A stretch of DNA of 62,048 nucleotides from Bacteroidetes bacterium UBA2364 (GTDB lineage Bacteria > Bacteroidota > Rhodothermia > Rhodothermales > UBA2364): the NCBI GenBank assembly GCA_002344075.1, contig DDTM01000022.1, positions 1 through 62,048 on the forward strand, in the 5' to 3' direction. A program made the position numbers and the translations under genes. The first letter of the stretch is position 1. The number at the start of each line of letters is the position of its first letter. The notes below the pieces were generated by a model. That model ran no database searches and had not been told where the DNA came from. It was given only the letters and a program-made list of their open reading frames with translations. This document shows positions 41,544-50,052 of the stretch, in pieces.

Positions 41544-44363
41544 ATGCCTGAAGTCTCCTTAAAACCCACGCACCAACCGGTGCGTCAATACTTGGCCTCC
41601 CTCCAGAAACAAGCGCCTTCCGAAGAAGAGCGTCTATTTGGCATACGTACCGCCTTTCGCCAGATTTTGGAACGTTGCTGTCGGGAGCTGGGGTACAGTT
41701 GGTTGGTGGGGATGGACGATGTGCAGCAACACTTGGCCGTCTTAAATCGCTTCCGGTTGCCTGTAGGAATGGTGTATGTCTGCGACAGCGAGTCAGGGCT
41801 TCACCGCATTGTAATGGATGTTTTATCACGAGGCGAGGTACAGAATACGCTTTTTCAAAGCCCGGAACACGCAATTTTGGTTCAAGATAGCCGAGTAGTG
41901 GCTCAAGAAGACCTGCGCGAAGCATCGGGCCTACATGCGATTGTTGTCGCATTTTTCAGGCTGACGCCACCACTTGCCGAAAGTTGGGACGATTTTGTGC
42001 TGGCTTTTGCCCCCAAAATACAGAAAGCGACTCGACACTTTGCCACCATTATGCGGGTACAGCGGAGCCAAAGCCCTGCCTTTGTGTTGCGTTATAAGCA
42101 ATTGATCCAAATTTGCAAGGAAGTGCTTTATGCCGGCTTTTCGTACAAAGATGTGGACTTACTGCTTGTGCAACACCTCTTATCAGCCCCCTTGTTTAAT
42201 CGTTTGTTCGGGACCGAGCGCTTTGCAGAACGGAATGCAGTGGCTCAAGAGATGGAAGAAGTGTTACACCTTATTCCATCTTTTGCCCTCCAGCGCGAAA
42301 AATGGAACTTAGAATTAGAGGCTTTTTACCAAGCCATCGTTGGTACCTATCGTGCGTTGTCTCGCAAATGGGGACATGGTTTTTTGGAAAGCGTTTATCG
42401 GAATTTCCTTTCTGGCCGTACCGATGAAACGCCTCAGCCAGCAGACACCCCCGACACCCTACAAGCCTTTGTGATTCGGAGTACCGATGAACTACTCCAA
42501 ACATATTTTGGCCATACCCTCAGTACGCCCGGCGTTCAGGTTCTGAATCCATTTATGCGAACAGGCGCCTATATGGTACAACTGATCCGTCACCTATCCC
42601 CCGAAGTCTTAGAATACAAGTTTCGCGAAGACCTTCATGGAAATGAGCGGCGATTATTGCCCTATTACTTAGCAGCTTTAAACATTGAGCAAGAGTATCA
42701 GGAGTTAGCCAAAGAGGCAGCCGCATTCCCCGGCATGTGTTTGGTAGATACATTTGGACTGGGGACGAATCGCCAAATGGCGCTGTTTAATCCAGAAAAC
42801 ATTGAGCGTACCCAATTACAAAGGTCTCGGCCAATGCATGTAATTTTGGGTACTCCACCGGGAGTCGTGAAATTCGAAGAAAATGCACGGGGTCATGCGG
42901 CATTAAAGGGTTTGCTGGCACGGATCGAACAAACCTATGCACTTCCAGAAGAAGCAGCAGAGGGCTGGGTACGGGCTTTACGCTGGGCCTCGGACCGTTT
43001 GGATGATCAAGGGGTGATGGCCTTTTTCATGCCTGTTGCATTCTTCCACCGGAGTTCTTATGCCGCTTTGCGCCGTAAACTTATGGAGGAATTTACGGCA
43101 ATCTACATCTTTGAAATTGGCGATATGGGCTGGGAAGGAGACCAAGAAATGTGTATGGCTTTTTTTGTGATGGATCGCACCAAGAAGGAAGGCACACCTG
43201 CACACTTGTATTACAAAGGCTCTCCAGAACATTGGGATCAAGGGACGACCCTACGATATCTGGAAGAATTACCTCATTTCCGGGCAGTGGATTGGGAGGA
43301 AATCCGGCCCAGTTCGCCGGAAGTATGGCCTACAAAAGGAATTCGTCCAGAGTATGAACTCTTTATCCCGCTGGTCTATGAAGATGTGGACGAATGCGGT
43401 ATTTTCCGGCAACGTACCATGGCGCTTTCAGCAAAACGTCGTGCCCTTATCTCCGGCCTCGAAGCGTCGGAGGTGAGGACTGCCGTCCATGATAACCGCT
43501 TACCCGATTCAGGGTACGACGGTATTCGGCGCTATTTTCCCCGCCCTTTTGCCGCAGCGTATTGCTGGATAGGGGCACATGCCACCTACGACGTACTTCG
43601 GGCCTTTCCGAATGTACACTCCGAAACCGCGAACCGTGCATTGGTCATCAGTAGCGGCCTTGAAGAACCCTTCACGGTTTGGCAAACCCGAAAGTTGATT
43701 GGTACTTGGGGCGAAGGGCAATATTTATTGCCATTTTATGTATATGATGAAGTGGGTACACAGGAGGAAAATATTACCGATGAAGCACTGACCTTCTTTC
43801 AGATTTTTTATAACGATCCAGACATTCATAAGTGGGCCATTTTTCACTATGCGTATGCCGTACTCTTTCATCCGGAGTACCGGAGTCATTATGCTGTTAA
43901 TTTACAGTGGGATGTTCCACGTATTCCTTTCCTCCCCGATTTTTGGGGAATGGTGGACTTGGGAAAAACATTATCTGGTCTGCATCAGTTTTACAAAAAC
44001 ATACAACCCCATCGCCTTAATTTGAGCGACTCCTTCGAGCCTATCGAGTCTGTTCGTCGCAACCGATCCGGAAAAACCTTGATGGTCAATAAAAACCTGC
44101 GCATAGAACCTATCCCAGATGCGGCTTATCAATTTAAAATCGGGCGCCACTCGGCCATCACCTGGGCCGTAGAAGCGTTTAATGAGCGTATTAGTGCACC
44201 AGGATACCACGATTTGGCTATTGAAATCCAAAAAACTCACTTCGAAGAATTCCTAAGCACCTTGGGCCAGATCATCAATATGGCTGTAGAAAGCCTCCGT
44301 TTGACCGATAAATTACCGCCTTTAGAACTGACTTCATTTACAGAGTTTGTTCAAGGCGGATAA
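41544..44363 (+). CDS. Catalytically degenerate type IIG/ISP-like restriction-modification homologue
   Basis: A 939-aa protein that follows the plan of single-chain type IIG/ISP restriction-modification enzymes: nuclease region (about 1-170), helical connector (to about 320), N6-adenine methyltransferase (about 325-620) and target-recognition domain (about 640-930, with YFPRPFAAAYCWIG and HYAYAVLFHPEYRSHYA). The catalytic residues are gone. Motif I reads VLNPFMRTGAYM (residues 333-344) instead of a D-P-x-x-G-x-G-type loop. Motif IV reads ILGTPPGV (434-441) instead of NPPY. The expected nuclease E-x-K segment reads VGMVYVCD (74-81). Yet the frame is unbroken. It could bind DNA without cutting or methylating. 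Neighbours are unrelated. Confidence 0.75.
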   Translation: MPEVSLKPTHQPVRQYLASLQKQAPSEEERLFGIRTAFRQILERCCRELGYSWLVGMDDVQQHLAVLNRFRLPVGMVYVCDSESGLHRIVMDVLSRGEVQNTLFQSPEHAILVQDSRVVAQEDLREASGLHAIVVAFFRLTPPLAESWDDFVLAFAPKIQKATRHFATIMRVQRSQSPAFVLRYKQLIQICKEVLYAGFSYKDVDLLLVQHLLSAPLFNRLFGTERFAERNAVAQEMEEVLHLIPSFALQREKWNLELEAFYQAIVGTYRALSRKWGHGFLESVYRNFLSGRTDETPQPADTPDTLQAFVIRSTDELLQTYFGHTLSTPGVQVLNPFMRTGAYMVQLIRHLSPEVLEYKFREDLHGNERRLLPYYLAALNIEQEYQELAKEAAAFPGMCLVDTFGLGTNRQMALFNPENIERTQLQRSRPMHVILGTPPGVVKFEENARGHAALKGLLARIEQTYALPEEAAEGWVRALRWASDRLDDQGVMAFFMPVAFFHRSSYAALRRKLMEEFTAIYIFEIGDMGWEGDQEMCMAFFVMDRTKKEGTPAHLYYKGSPEHWDQGTTLRYLEELPHFRAVDWEEIRPSSPEVWPTKGIRPEYELFIPLVYEDVDECGIFRQRTMALSAKRRALISGLEASEVRTAVHDNRLPDSGYDGIRRYFPRPFAAAYCWIGAHATYDVLRAFPNVHSETANRALVISSGLEEPFTVWQTRKLIGTWGEGQYLLPFYVYDEVGTQEENITDEALTFFQIFYNDPDIHKWAIFHYAYAVLFHPEYRSHYAVNLQWDVPRIPFLPDFWGMVDLGKTLSGLHQFYKNIQPHRLNLSDSFEPIESVRRNRSGKTLMVNKNLRIEPIPDAAYQFKIGRHSAITWAVEAFNERISAPGYHDLAIEIQKTHFEEFLSTLGQIINMAVESLRLTDKLPPLELTSFTEFVQGG

Positions 44364-44458
44364 CCTCATTTGCCACACTTTTAATACACCAATGCTTCCA
44401 GTAATGGCTGGGAGCGTCGTATATTGGATCCTCATTGCGCCTCTTTAACCCAAACACC

Positions 44459-45661
44459 ATGCAAGCGACTACAATAGATTTGGAAAGCCGATTGTCTGAA
44501 CGTGGCAGAAGCATTCCTCCCAGTGGCATCCGGCGGTTCTTCGAGATCGCGGCCACCATGAAAGACGTCATCTCTTTGGGTATCGGTGAACCCGATTTTG
44601 TTTCACCCAAGCCTGTGATTGATGCCGCCGTAGATTCCTTGGTCAACAAAGGCATGACCAGCTATACCGCCAATTCCGGCATTATGGAACTACGCGAACT
44701 ACTGGCGGCCCAGCTGAAAGACCTCTATAAGGTACAATACGACCCCACCTCCGAAATCATCATGACGGTCGGCGGTAGTGAAGCGATGGTATTGGCAATG
44801 ATGGCCCTCCTCGATCTGGGCGACGAAGTACTGATTCCAGAGCCCTGCTTTGTGTCCTATGGCCCTTCTGCCGTTTTTGCAGGTGCCAAAGTGGTGTATG
44901 TCCCCACTTCGGTGGAACATCAATTTCAGGTGACAGCCGCCGATTTGGAGGCGAAGCTTACCCCAAAAACCAAGGCGGTATTCTTAGGTTATCCAAACAA
45001 TCCGACGGGCGCAGTCCTTACGCAACAAAACGTGAACGAAATAGCCGAGTTTATCATCCGAAATGACTTGATGCTCATTTCAGATGAAATTTATAGCCGT
45101 CTGATTTATGGCGAAACAGCCAAAACAGGTCATATTTGTATGGCTGCACAGCCCGGACTTTGGGAAAGAACAATTCTACTCGGTGGCTTTTCTAAGAATT
45201 ATGCCATGACGGGTTGGCGCTTGGGATACGTTTGTGCCCCAAAAACCATCTCGAACGCCATGTACAAAATCCACCAATACATGATTATGAGTGCTCCTAC
45301 TATGGCCCAAGTAGGAGCCGTTGCCGCACTTAAATACTGCGATGATGACGTAGCACGGATGCGCACCGCCTATGATCACCGACGTAGGCATATTGTGGAT
45401 GGTCTTCGAGCTGCCGGGTTGCCGACTTTTGAGCCAGAAGGAGCCTTTTATTGTTTTCCAAACATCACCTCCACTGGACTTAGCTCTGAGGACTTTGTGC
45501 AGAAATTGCTTATGGAAGAACAAGTGGCTTGTGTGCCAGGCGATGCGTTCGGCCCAAGCGGAGCAGGATTTGTACGGTGTTCTTATGCCACCTCAATGGA
45601 AAAAATACAAGAAGCAGTGAAACGTATTGCCCGATTTGCCCAGAAATACCAACAAGTATAA
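44459..45661 (+). CDS. PLP-dependent aminotransferase, class I/II
   Basis: A 400-aa fold-type I aminotransferase. Signatures are ISLGIGEPDFVSP, YTANSGIMELRELLA, GYPNNPTGAVLT (cofactor-binding Asn), LISDEIYSRLIYG (Asp/Tyr), and the PLP lysine in GGFSKNYAMTGWRLGYV, with the substrate-carboxylate Arg in GFVRCSYA. It is an aspartate/aromatic-type aminotransferase by sequence; substrate choice is not readable. ATG at 44459 (MQATTIDLESRL) is more likely than 44435. A small membrane protein follows 11 bases downstream. Confidence 0.93.
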   Translation: MQATTIDLESRLSERGRSIPPSGIRRFFEIAATMKDVISLGIGEPDFVSPKPVIDAAVDSLVNKGMTSYTANSGIMELRELLAAQLKDLYKVQYDPTSEIIMTVGGSEAMVLAMMALLDLGDEVLIPEPCFVSYGPSAVFAGAKVVYVPTSVEHQFQVTAADLEAKLTPKTKAVFLGYPNNPTGAVLTQQNVNEIAEFIIRNDLMLISDEIYSRLIYGETAKTGHICMAAQPGLWERTILLGGFSKNYAMTGWRLGYVCAPKTISNAMYKIHQYMIMSAPTMAQVGAVAALKYCDDDVARMRTAYDHRRRHIVDGLRAAGLPTFEPEGAFYCFPNITSTGLSSEDFVQKLLMEEQVACVPGDAFGPSGAGFVRCSYATSMEKIQEAVKRIARFAQKYQQV

Positions 45662-45672
45662 CCTTTATCTCC

Positions 45673-46020
45673 ATGAAACTTGTCACCATTGCCCTTGTCT
45701 CCTTGGTTGTTCACTTGTCTTTGGGCTGGATGTATGCCCCGCTTGTCTCATTGGTAGGCGGATACTGGCAAGGGCGTGGCGGTGGCCGGTTGGGCGCTGT
45801 AGCGCTGGCCCTTAGTTGGCTTGGGTTGATGATTTGGAATTATATGATGGCACCAAGTGCCATGCAAAAAATGTTTTCGATGATGTCTGGTATTTTAGGA
45901 AACCTGCCGTCGTTCGGATTTCCGGTGATCACGTTGCTATTTGCACTACTCTTGGGAGCACTGAGTGGTTATATCGGCGCACAAGGGGCGCTTGTGTTGA
46001 AAAAAAAGCCGCGCCAGTAA
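45673..46020 (+). CDS. Small multi-span membrane protein of unknown function
   Basis: A 115-aa protein with about four hydrophobic segments (VTIALVSLVVHLSLGWMYAPL, LGAVALALSWLGLMIWNYM, FPVITLLFALLLGALSGYIGA) and a basic tail (KKKPRQ). ATG at 45673 (MKLVTIALVS) is chosen; a longer frame from 45529 overlaps the aminotransferase. I recognise no named family. It lies between the aminotransferase and the DUF2279 gene, 28 bases from the latter, probably co-transcribed. Confidence 0.75.
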   Translation: MKLVTIALVSLVVHLSLGWMYAPLVSLVGGYWQGRGGGRLGAVALALSWLGLMIWNYMMAPSAMQKMFSMMSGILGNLPSFGFPVITLLFALLLGALSGYIGAQGALVLKKKPRQ

Positions 46021-46048
46021 TCTCTTTTGTTTCTTGAAGCCATATTCC

Positions 46049-47101
46049 ATGCGTTTATTCATTTTTGCGCTGATTCTGTCCGTACCTTTCATAGGGCATG
46101 CCCAGCCGGATACGACCCATAAAGGCGCTATTCCGACAACTTGGCTCAACGCTTTATCGAACCGTGCTACTACGGATTCTACAGTACAAGAGGTGCCCAC
46201 TCCAATGATTCCCGACTTACGAGCAGCACTTTTGTATGAGAAGGTGTCATTGACCGAGGCGCAACCATGGCCTGCCGATAAAACCTCACTGTGGCAGAAT
46301 GCTGCTTTTAGACGGCGGGTGGCTCTTACAATAGGAGCAGATATTGGGGTACTGGCCTTACTTTGGCAGCTATGGTATGCAGATTACCCGCTCACAGAAT
46401 TTCATTGGCACAACGATTGGGGAAACTGGGCACATATGGACAAACTGGGCCATTTTCTCACCTCAAAGTCCATCGCAACCATTACTGGAACCTATCTTGT
46501 AGAAGATATGAACCTTCCACGACGAAAAGCCGGATGGGTGGCAGCCTTGGCTGGAGGAATGGGAAATAGCCAATTAGAGCTTTTAGACGGAATATCGCAA
46601 GAATGGGGGGCGTCGCCTTGGGACTTGGTGTTCAACTTTGCAGGCGGGGCAGTAGGCGGGCTTAAAATAGCTGAACCTGACAAAACCAAAGGGTTTGACT
46701 TCAAAATTTCTTACCATCCTTCACCACAATATGATCCGAAGCTGAGCAATTTTTTCATTCTTCGCTATGCCGGAAATTTTCTCAAAGACTATGAGGGCGA
46801 AACGCAATGGGTGATTATAAGGCCCCAATATTGGGTTAAACATGGCCCTGTTTCTAAGTTGCCGCGCTGGTTTGGGCTGGCCGTGGGATATGGGGCAGAA
46901 AACATCCCAAAAGCAAGAAAGGAAAACCTGAACCAGCATATCCCAGAATGGTATTTAGCCTTGGATGTGGATGTACTTCATCTGATTCCCTTGAAAACAA
47001 AGTTTGCCAAACGTTTTGCTGATATTGCTTTTGTTCTCAAACTACCCGCCCCTACCGTAAGATTAGCCCCGCATCCAAGATTTTACTGGCTTTACCAATA
47101 A
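46049..47101 (+). CDS. DUF2279 / YfiM-like exported protein
   Basis: A 350-aa exported protein. ATG at 46049 (MRLFIFALILSVPFIGHAQ) gives a signal peptide with cleavage near residue 19. The YfiM/DUF2279 landmarks are present: MDKLGHFLTSKSIATI, followed by RKAGWVAALAGGMGNSQLELLDGISQEWGASPWDLVFNFAGGAVG (about 138-215). The C-terminal half is beta-rich and may sit in or at the outer membrane. The family's function is not established. A repeat element (47148-47366) begins 46 bases downstream. Confidence 0.8.
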   Translation: MRLFIFALILSVPFIGHAQPDTTHKGAIPTTWLNALSNRATTDSTVQEVPTPMIPDLRAALLYEKVSLTEAQPWPADKTSLWQNAAFRRRVALTIGADIGVLALLWQLWYADYPLTEFHWHNDWGNWAHMDKLGHFLTSKSIATITGTYLVEDMNLPRRKAGWVAALAGGMGNSQLELLDGISQEWGASPWDLVFNFAGGAVGGLKIAEPDKTKGFDFKISYHPSPQYDPKLSNFFILRYAGNFLKDYEGETQWVIIRPQYWVKHGPVSKLPRWFGLAVGYGAENIPKARKENLNQHIPEWYLALDVDVLHLIPLKTKFAKRFADIAFVLKLPAPTVRLAPHPRFYWLYQ

Positions 47102-47147
47102 GGATTTAGGATACAAATTAGTCATTCAAGGTGATGCACTTTCGGAA

Positions 47148-47366
47148 GGGTGCATTTGAAAACTTCCCCAATTATCACGTAAACACATCTTTCACATTTT
47201 TTATGCCGACCAGATGGGTTCTCGTATGATGTTGCCCCTATCCTAATGGTTCTATTATGATGCCGCTCCTACGGAACTTTTCTCAACGGTAGGCAAAGAT
47301 TGTCTTCCACATACTGTTTGATTGAAGTGCGTCTTATGTTTATTGGCATTTTTTGAAATGCCCCCC
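47148..47366 (+). mobile_element. MITE-like element, copy E (219 bp)
   Basis: Left end GGGTGCATTTGAAAACTTCC (47148-47167), right end GGCATTTTTTGAAATGCCCC (47345-47364). On its minus strand it carries CTACCGTTGA (complement near 47283) and two tandem versions of the block TAGGRGCRRCATCATA...GAACC (complements of 47248-47271 and 47217-47241). Copy B has one version. It is the longest copy and occupies most of the gap between the DUF2279 gene and the MarR operon. Confidence 0.65.
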
Positions 47367-47455
47367 TTTCGGAATCCACTGCTTAACAATATTTCGACTT
47401 TATGATTACTTATTTTTCGTCTTTTTTAAGAAAAGTTGACGTTTAGCAACTTTAT

Positions 47456-48001
47456 TTACAATACCCCCAACTGATCGTCTAACAAAGAGTCGGTTACGGG
47501 TTGTTGGACTGGATCTACCCTAACAGAAGACACGGTATTTCCCATTCCATACAATTCCTCGCATAATTTGGAAAGTTTTGTACATCCACTTATTCCGATT
47601 GCATTCATCACTTCAAGCTCGATCAAAGCAATGCCTTCTTCCAGCAAGTCCAATACATTCAATGACTTCTCGGTAGCATAAGCCAGCGAAACCCGCCGAT
47701 CCTCCGAGGCAGTTTTGCGTTGCACCAAGCCATCAGCTTCTAAGCGGTCTAAGATACGTGTAACATCTGCCGCTGGCTCCAACATCCGATCCATGATCTC
47801 GTTTCGGGCATAGCCATTGGGGTATTGCCCCCGCAGGATGCGTAAAATATTGTACTGGCGGAATGTAATGCCAAACTTTCCACACTGCTGATCGAATCGT
47901 CGCCGTAAATGAGAGGCGGTAACAAAGATATTTATGATAGATTCATGTGCAGGAGTACGAAAATGGCGCTGTTTAATGCGGCGGGCTAAAATTTCACTCA
48001 T
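47456..48001 (-). CDS. MarR-family regulator, paralogue 1
   Basis: A 181-aa winged-helix regulator. ATG at 48001 (MSEILARRIKQ) is supported by alignment with the second MarR of this locus (MGDILAKRIKQ) and by a 4-base ATGA overlap with the FMN reductase stop. The DNA-binding wing region reads RNEIMDRMLEPAADVTRILDRLEADGLVQRKTASEDRRVSLAYAT. It is about 50% identical by eye to the other MarR in the N-terminal 110 residues and diverges at the C-terminus. It probably senses oxidants, quinones or phenolics, as many MarR proteins beside flavin reductases do. Confidence 0.88.
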   Translation of the reverse strand: MSEILARRIKQRHFRTPAHESIINIFVTASHLRRRFDQQCGKFGITFRQYNILRILRGQYPNGYARNEIMDRMLEPAADVTRILDRLEADGLVQRKTASEDRRVSLAYATEKSLNVLDLLEEGIALIELEVMNAIGISGCTKLSKLCEELYGMGNTVSSVRVDPVQQPVTDSLLDDQLGVL

Positions 48002-48555
48002 AAGACAGAGACAGGATTCAGGCGGTTGGCCCATACGCCCAATGCGATTACTTGCTTTTCGATCAACGAACGGGTTTGCTCATTAATCAAGCGGCCTTCC
48101 GTGTTAAAATGTTGTTTGGCAAATGGAAGTTGGATGACCGGGCGAGGTAGCGGATACGCACCCACATGGACCAGTATTTGGTTAAGGTGGGCTTGTGCTC
48201 GTGCCGTTCCTGCAAATCCGCCGGATGTACCCATCACGGCTACTGCCTTTCCATCCAAATTATTGCCCTTTCGGGTGGCCCATTCTATGGCATTTTTTAG
48301 AGCCGCCGAAATGCTATGGTTGTATTCGGGGGTTGCGATCAGTAACGCATCCGCCCGCTTGAACTGGGCCTTATACCGTTGTACCGACTCCGGAAGCGCT
48401 GTGGCTTCCAAATCTTCACTATAAAGAGGTAGAGCACCAAGATCGCACCAGTCTATGGACCAACCCTGATGCAACACCACTTCCTCGGCACACCGGAGCA
48501 ATAAACGGTTAAAACTGTGGGCGCGAAGGCTACCACAAATAGCTAAAAAGTGCAT
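47998..48555 (-). CDS. NADPH-dependent FMN reductase (azoreductase/quinone reductase-like)
   Basis: A 185-aa flavodoxin-fold enzyme of the NADPH-dependent FMN reductase family. Signatures are AICGSLRAHSFNRLLLRCAEE (FMN phosphate loop), TPEYNHSISAALKNAIEWATR, and AVMGTSGGFAGTARAQAHL. It would reduce FMN, quinones, azo compounds or chromate with NADPH. Its stop overlaps the downstream MarR start, and a second, paralogous MarR gene lies 39 bases upstream, so it is sandwiched between two related regulators in one operon. Confidence 0.9.
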   Translation of the reverse strand: MHFLAICGSLRAHSFNRLLLRCAEEVVLHQGWSIDWCDLGALPLYSEDLEATALPESVQRYKAQFKRADALLIATPEYNHSISAALKNAIEWATRKGNNLDGKAVAVMGTSGGFAGTARAQAHLNQILVHVGAYPLPRPVIQLPFAKQHFNTEGRLINEQTRSLIEKQVIALGVWANRLNPVSVL

Positions 48556-48594
48556 ATTTTATTTAATTTTGGGGCGTTAGACAGACGAAGGGGC

Positions 48595-49119
48595 CTATTC
48601 ATCCAACAAAACGCGCACGGTGGGGGGAATAAAGTCGTTGTCGGAGGGTGTATCCAGCATCCAACCGTATATTTTTTCACAAAGTCCTGAAAACTGAAGA
48701 CATTCTTCCTTTGTGAGCAATTGTGCAATATATTGATCCGTCGCATCCATCAACGGATCCAATTCTGCAAGCAGTTTTAACCCAGCAGTGGTGATTACGG
48801 CAAGTGAGAAACGCTTATCGCCATTAGAGGATTTTCGTCGGACCAATCCTGCTTTCACCAATCGGTCTATCAAACGGGTCACATCCGGGGCTGGTTCCAA
48901 CATCCGCTCAATGATGTCGCATCGAGGATACCCATTTGGATGGGCACCACGTAAAATCCGCAACACATTATATTGACCATGGGTCAAGCCATAGCGGGCA
49001 TATATTTTGTCTAACAATGCCCGTAGATGCCCAGAAGCCACCAAGAGATTCAGCAGCACCTCTTGTTCGGGCGAACTGAATTTTTGTTGTTTTATCCGTT
49101 TGGCTAAAATATCACCCAT
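48595..49119 (-). CDS. MarR-family regulator, paralogue 2
   Basis: A 174-aa winged-helix regulator, first gene of the operon. The core reads YGLTHGQYNVLRILRGAHPNG and RCDIIERMLEPAPDVTRLIDRLVKAGLVRRKSSNGDKRFSLA. Most of it aligns without gaps to paralogue 1, showing a tandem duplication around, or insertion of, the FMN reductase gene. Either the pair heterodimerises or each responds to a different ligand; sequence alone cannot decide. Confidence 0.88.
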   Translation of the reverse strand: MGDILAKRIKQQKFSSPEQEVLLNLLVASGHLRALLDKIYARYGLTHGQYNVLRILRGAHPNGYPRCDIIERMLEPAPDVTRLIDRLVKAGLVRRKSSNGDKRFSLAVITTAGLKLLAELDPLMDATDQYIAQLLTKEECLQFSGLCEKIYGWMLDTPSDNDFIPPTVRVLLDE

Positions 49120-49261
49120 GTTTTTTTTCTTACCTTAGCATCCAAAAAGAAACGTCTTTATCACGCCTTAGATAATCCTGTGTTGCAACACATAATAATA
49201 TTTCACGTGATCATCCGACGGCTCCTTCACCCAAAAAAAATAAATATCTTTTTCAGTTTCC

Positions 49262-50029
49262 ATGAACGAACACAAAATTATCGGTATCCTTGGTGGACTT
49301 GGGCCTGCTGCCGGAGCAGATTTGTTCAATAAGATCATCGAAGAAACGGTTGCAACCTGCGACCAAGACCACCCCTCCGTGGCTTTGCTCTCGTACTCAG
49401 ACCAGATCCCCGACCGCGCCACCTACATCCGGGATCAAACCATGCCCAATCCGGTACAGCCTATGTGGGATGTTTTGATGCACCTGCAAGCAGTGGGCGC
49501 CTCTGTGGCGGCTATTCCTTGTATTACCGCACACGTTCCGGTAATTTTTGGGGTATTGAGAAACCGGCTCTCCGAAGAGGGGCATTCTATGCACCTTCTG
49601 AGCATCATAGAAGAGACGATCCGCTTTATTCAAGTCCAGTTTCCGAACATTCAATACGTTGGGGCCATTTCCACTTGGACCACCAAGCGCAACAAACTTT
49701 TTGAACAAGCACTAACCGCAGCTGGGCTTACCTTCATTCCGCCAGATGATTTTATTCAGGATGGTGTGGAAGCAGCAATTTATGATCCACAGTTTGGCAT
49801 CAAGGCGGTTTCTAATCCGGTTCATCCTCAAGCACGAGAAAATTTAGTGGTTTCCCTCCGTCATTTGCAGCAAAAAGGGGCTGAAGCCGTTATTCTCGGT
49901 TGCACGGAACTGCCTATTGGTATTCCGGAGGCGGAACTCGAAGGCGTAAAAACCATAGACCCCACCCGCGCACTGGGGCGTGCCTTGGTGGCTGCTGTGG
50001 CGCCAGATAAACTTCGTCCTTTGTCCTAA
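49262..50029 (+). CDS. Aspartate/glutamate racemase family protein
   Basis: A 255-aa cofactor-independent racemase fold. It begins GILGGLGPAAGADLFNKIIE and has the two catalytic cysteines, C87 in AIPCITAHV and the one in ILGCTELPIGI. The first motif is normally PCNTAH; here Asn is replaced by Ile, so substrate handling may differ. It probably interconverts L- and D-aspartate, or acts on a related amino acid, in the cytoplasm. It is followed 23 bases later by the HD-domain gene. Confidence 0.88.
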   Translation: MNEHKIIGILGGLGPAAGADLFNKIIEETVATCDQDHPSVALLSYSDQIPDRATYIRDQTMPNPVQPMWDVLMHLQAVGASVAAIPCITAHVPVIFGVLRNRLSEEGHSMHLLSIIEETIRFIQVQFPNIQYVGAISTWTTKRNKLFEQALTAAGLTFIPPDDFIQDGVEAAIYDPQFGIKAVSNPVHPQARENLVVSLRHLQQKGAEAVILGCTELPIGIPEAELEGVKTIDPTRALGRALVAAVAPDKLRPLS

Positions 50030-50052
50030 ACAATCCTTTTAATCTCAATACC

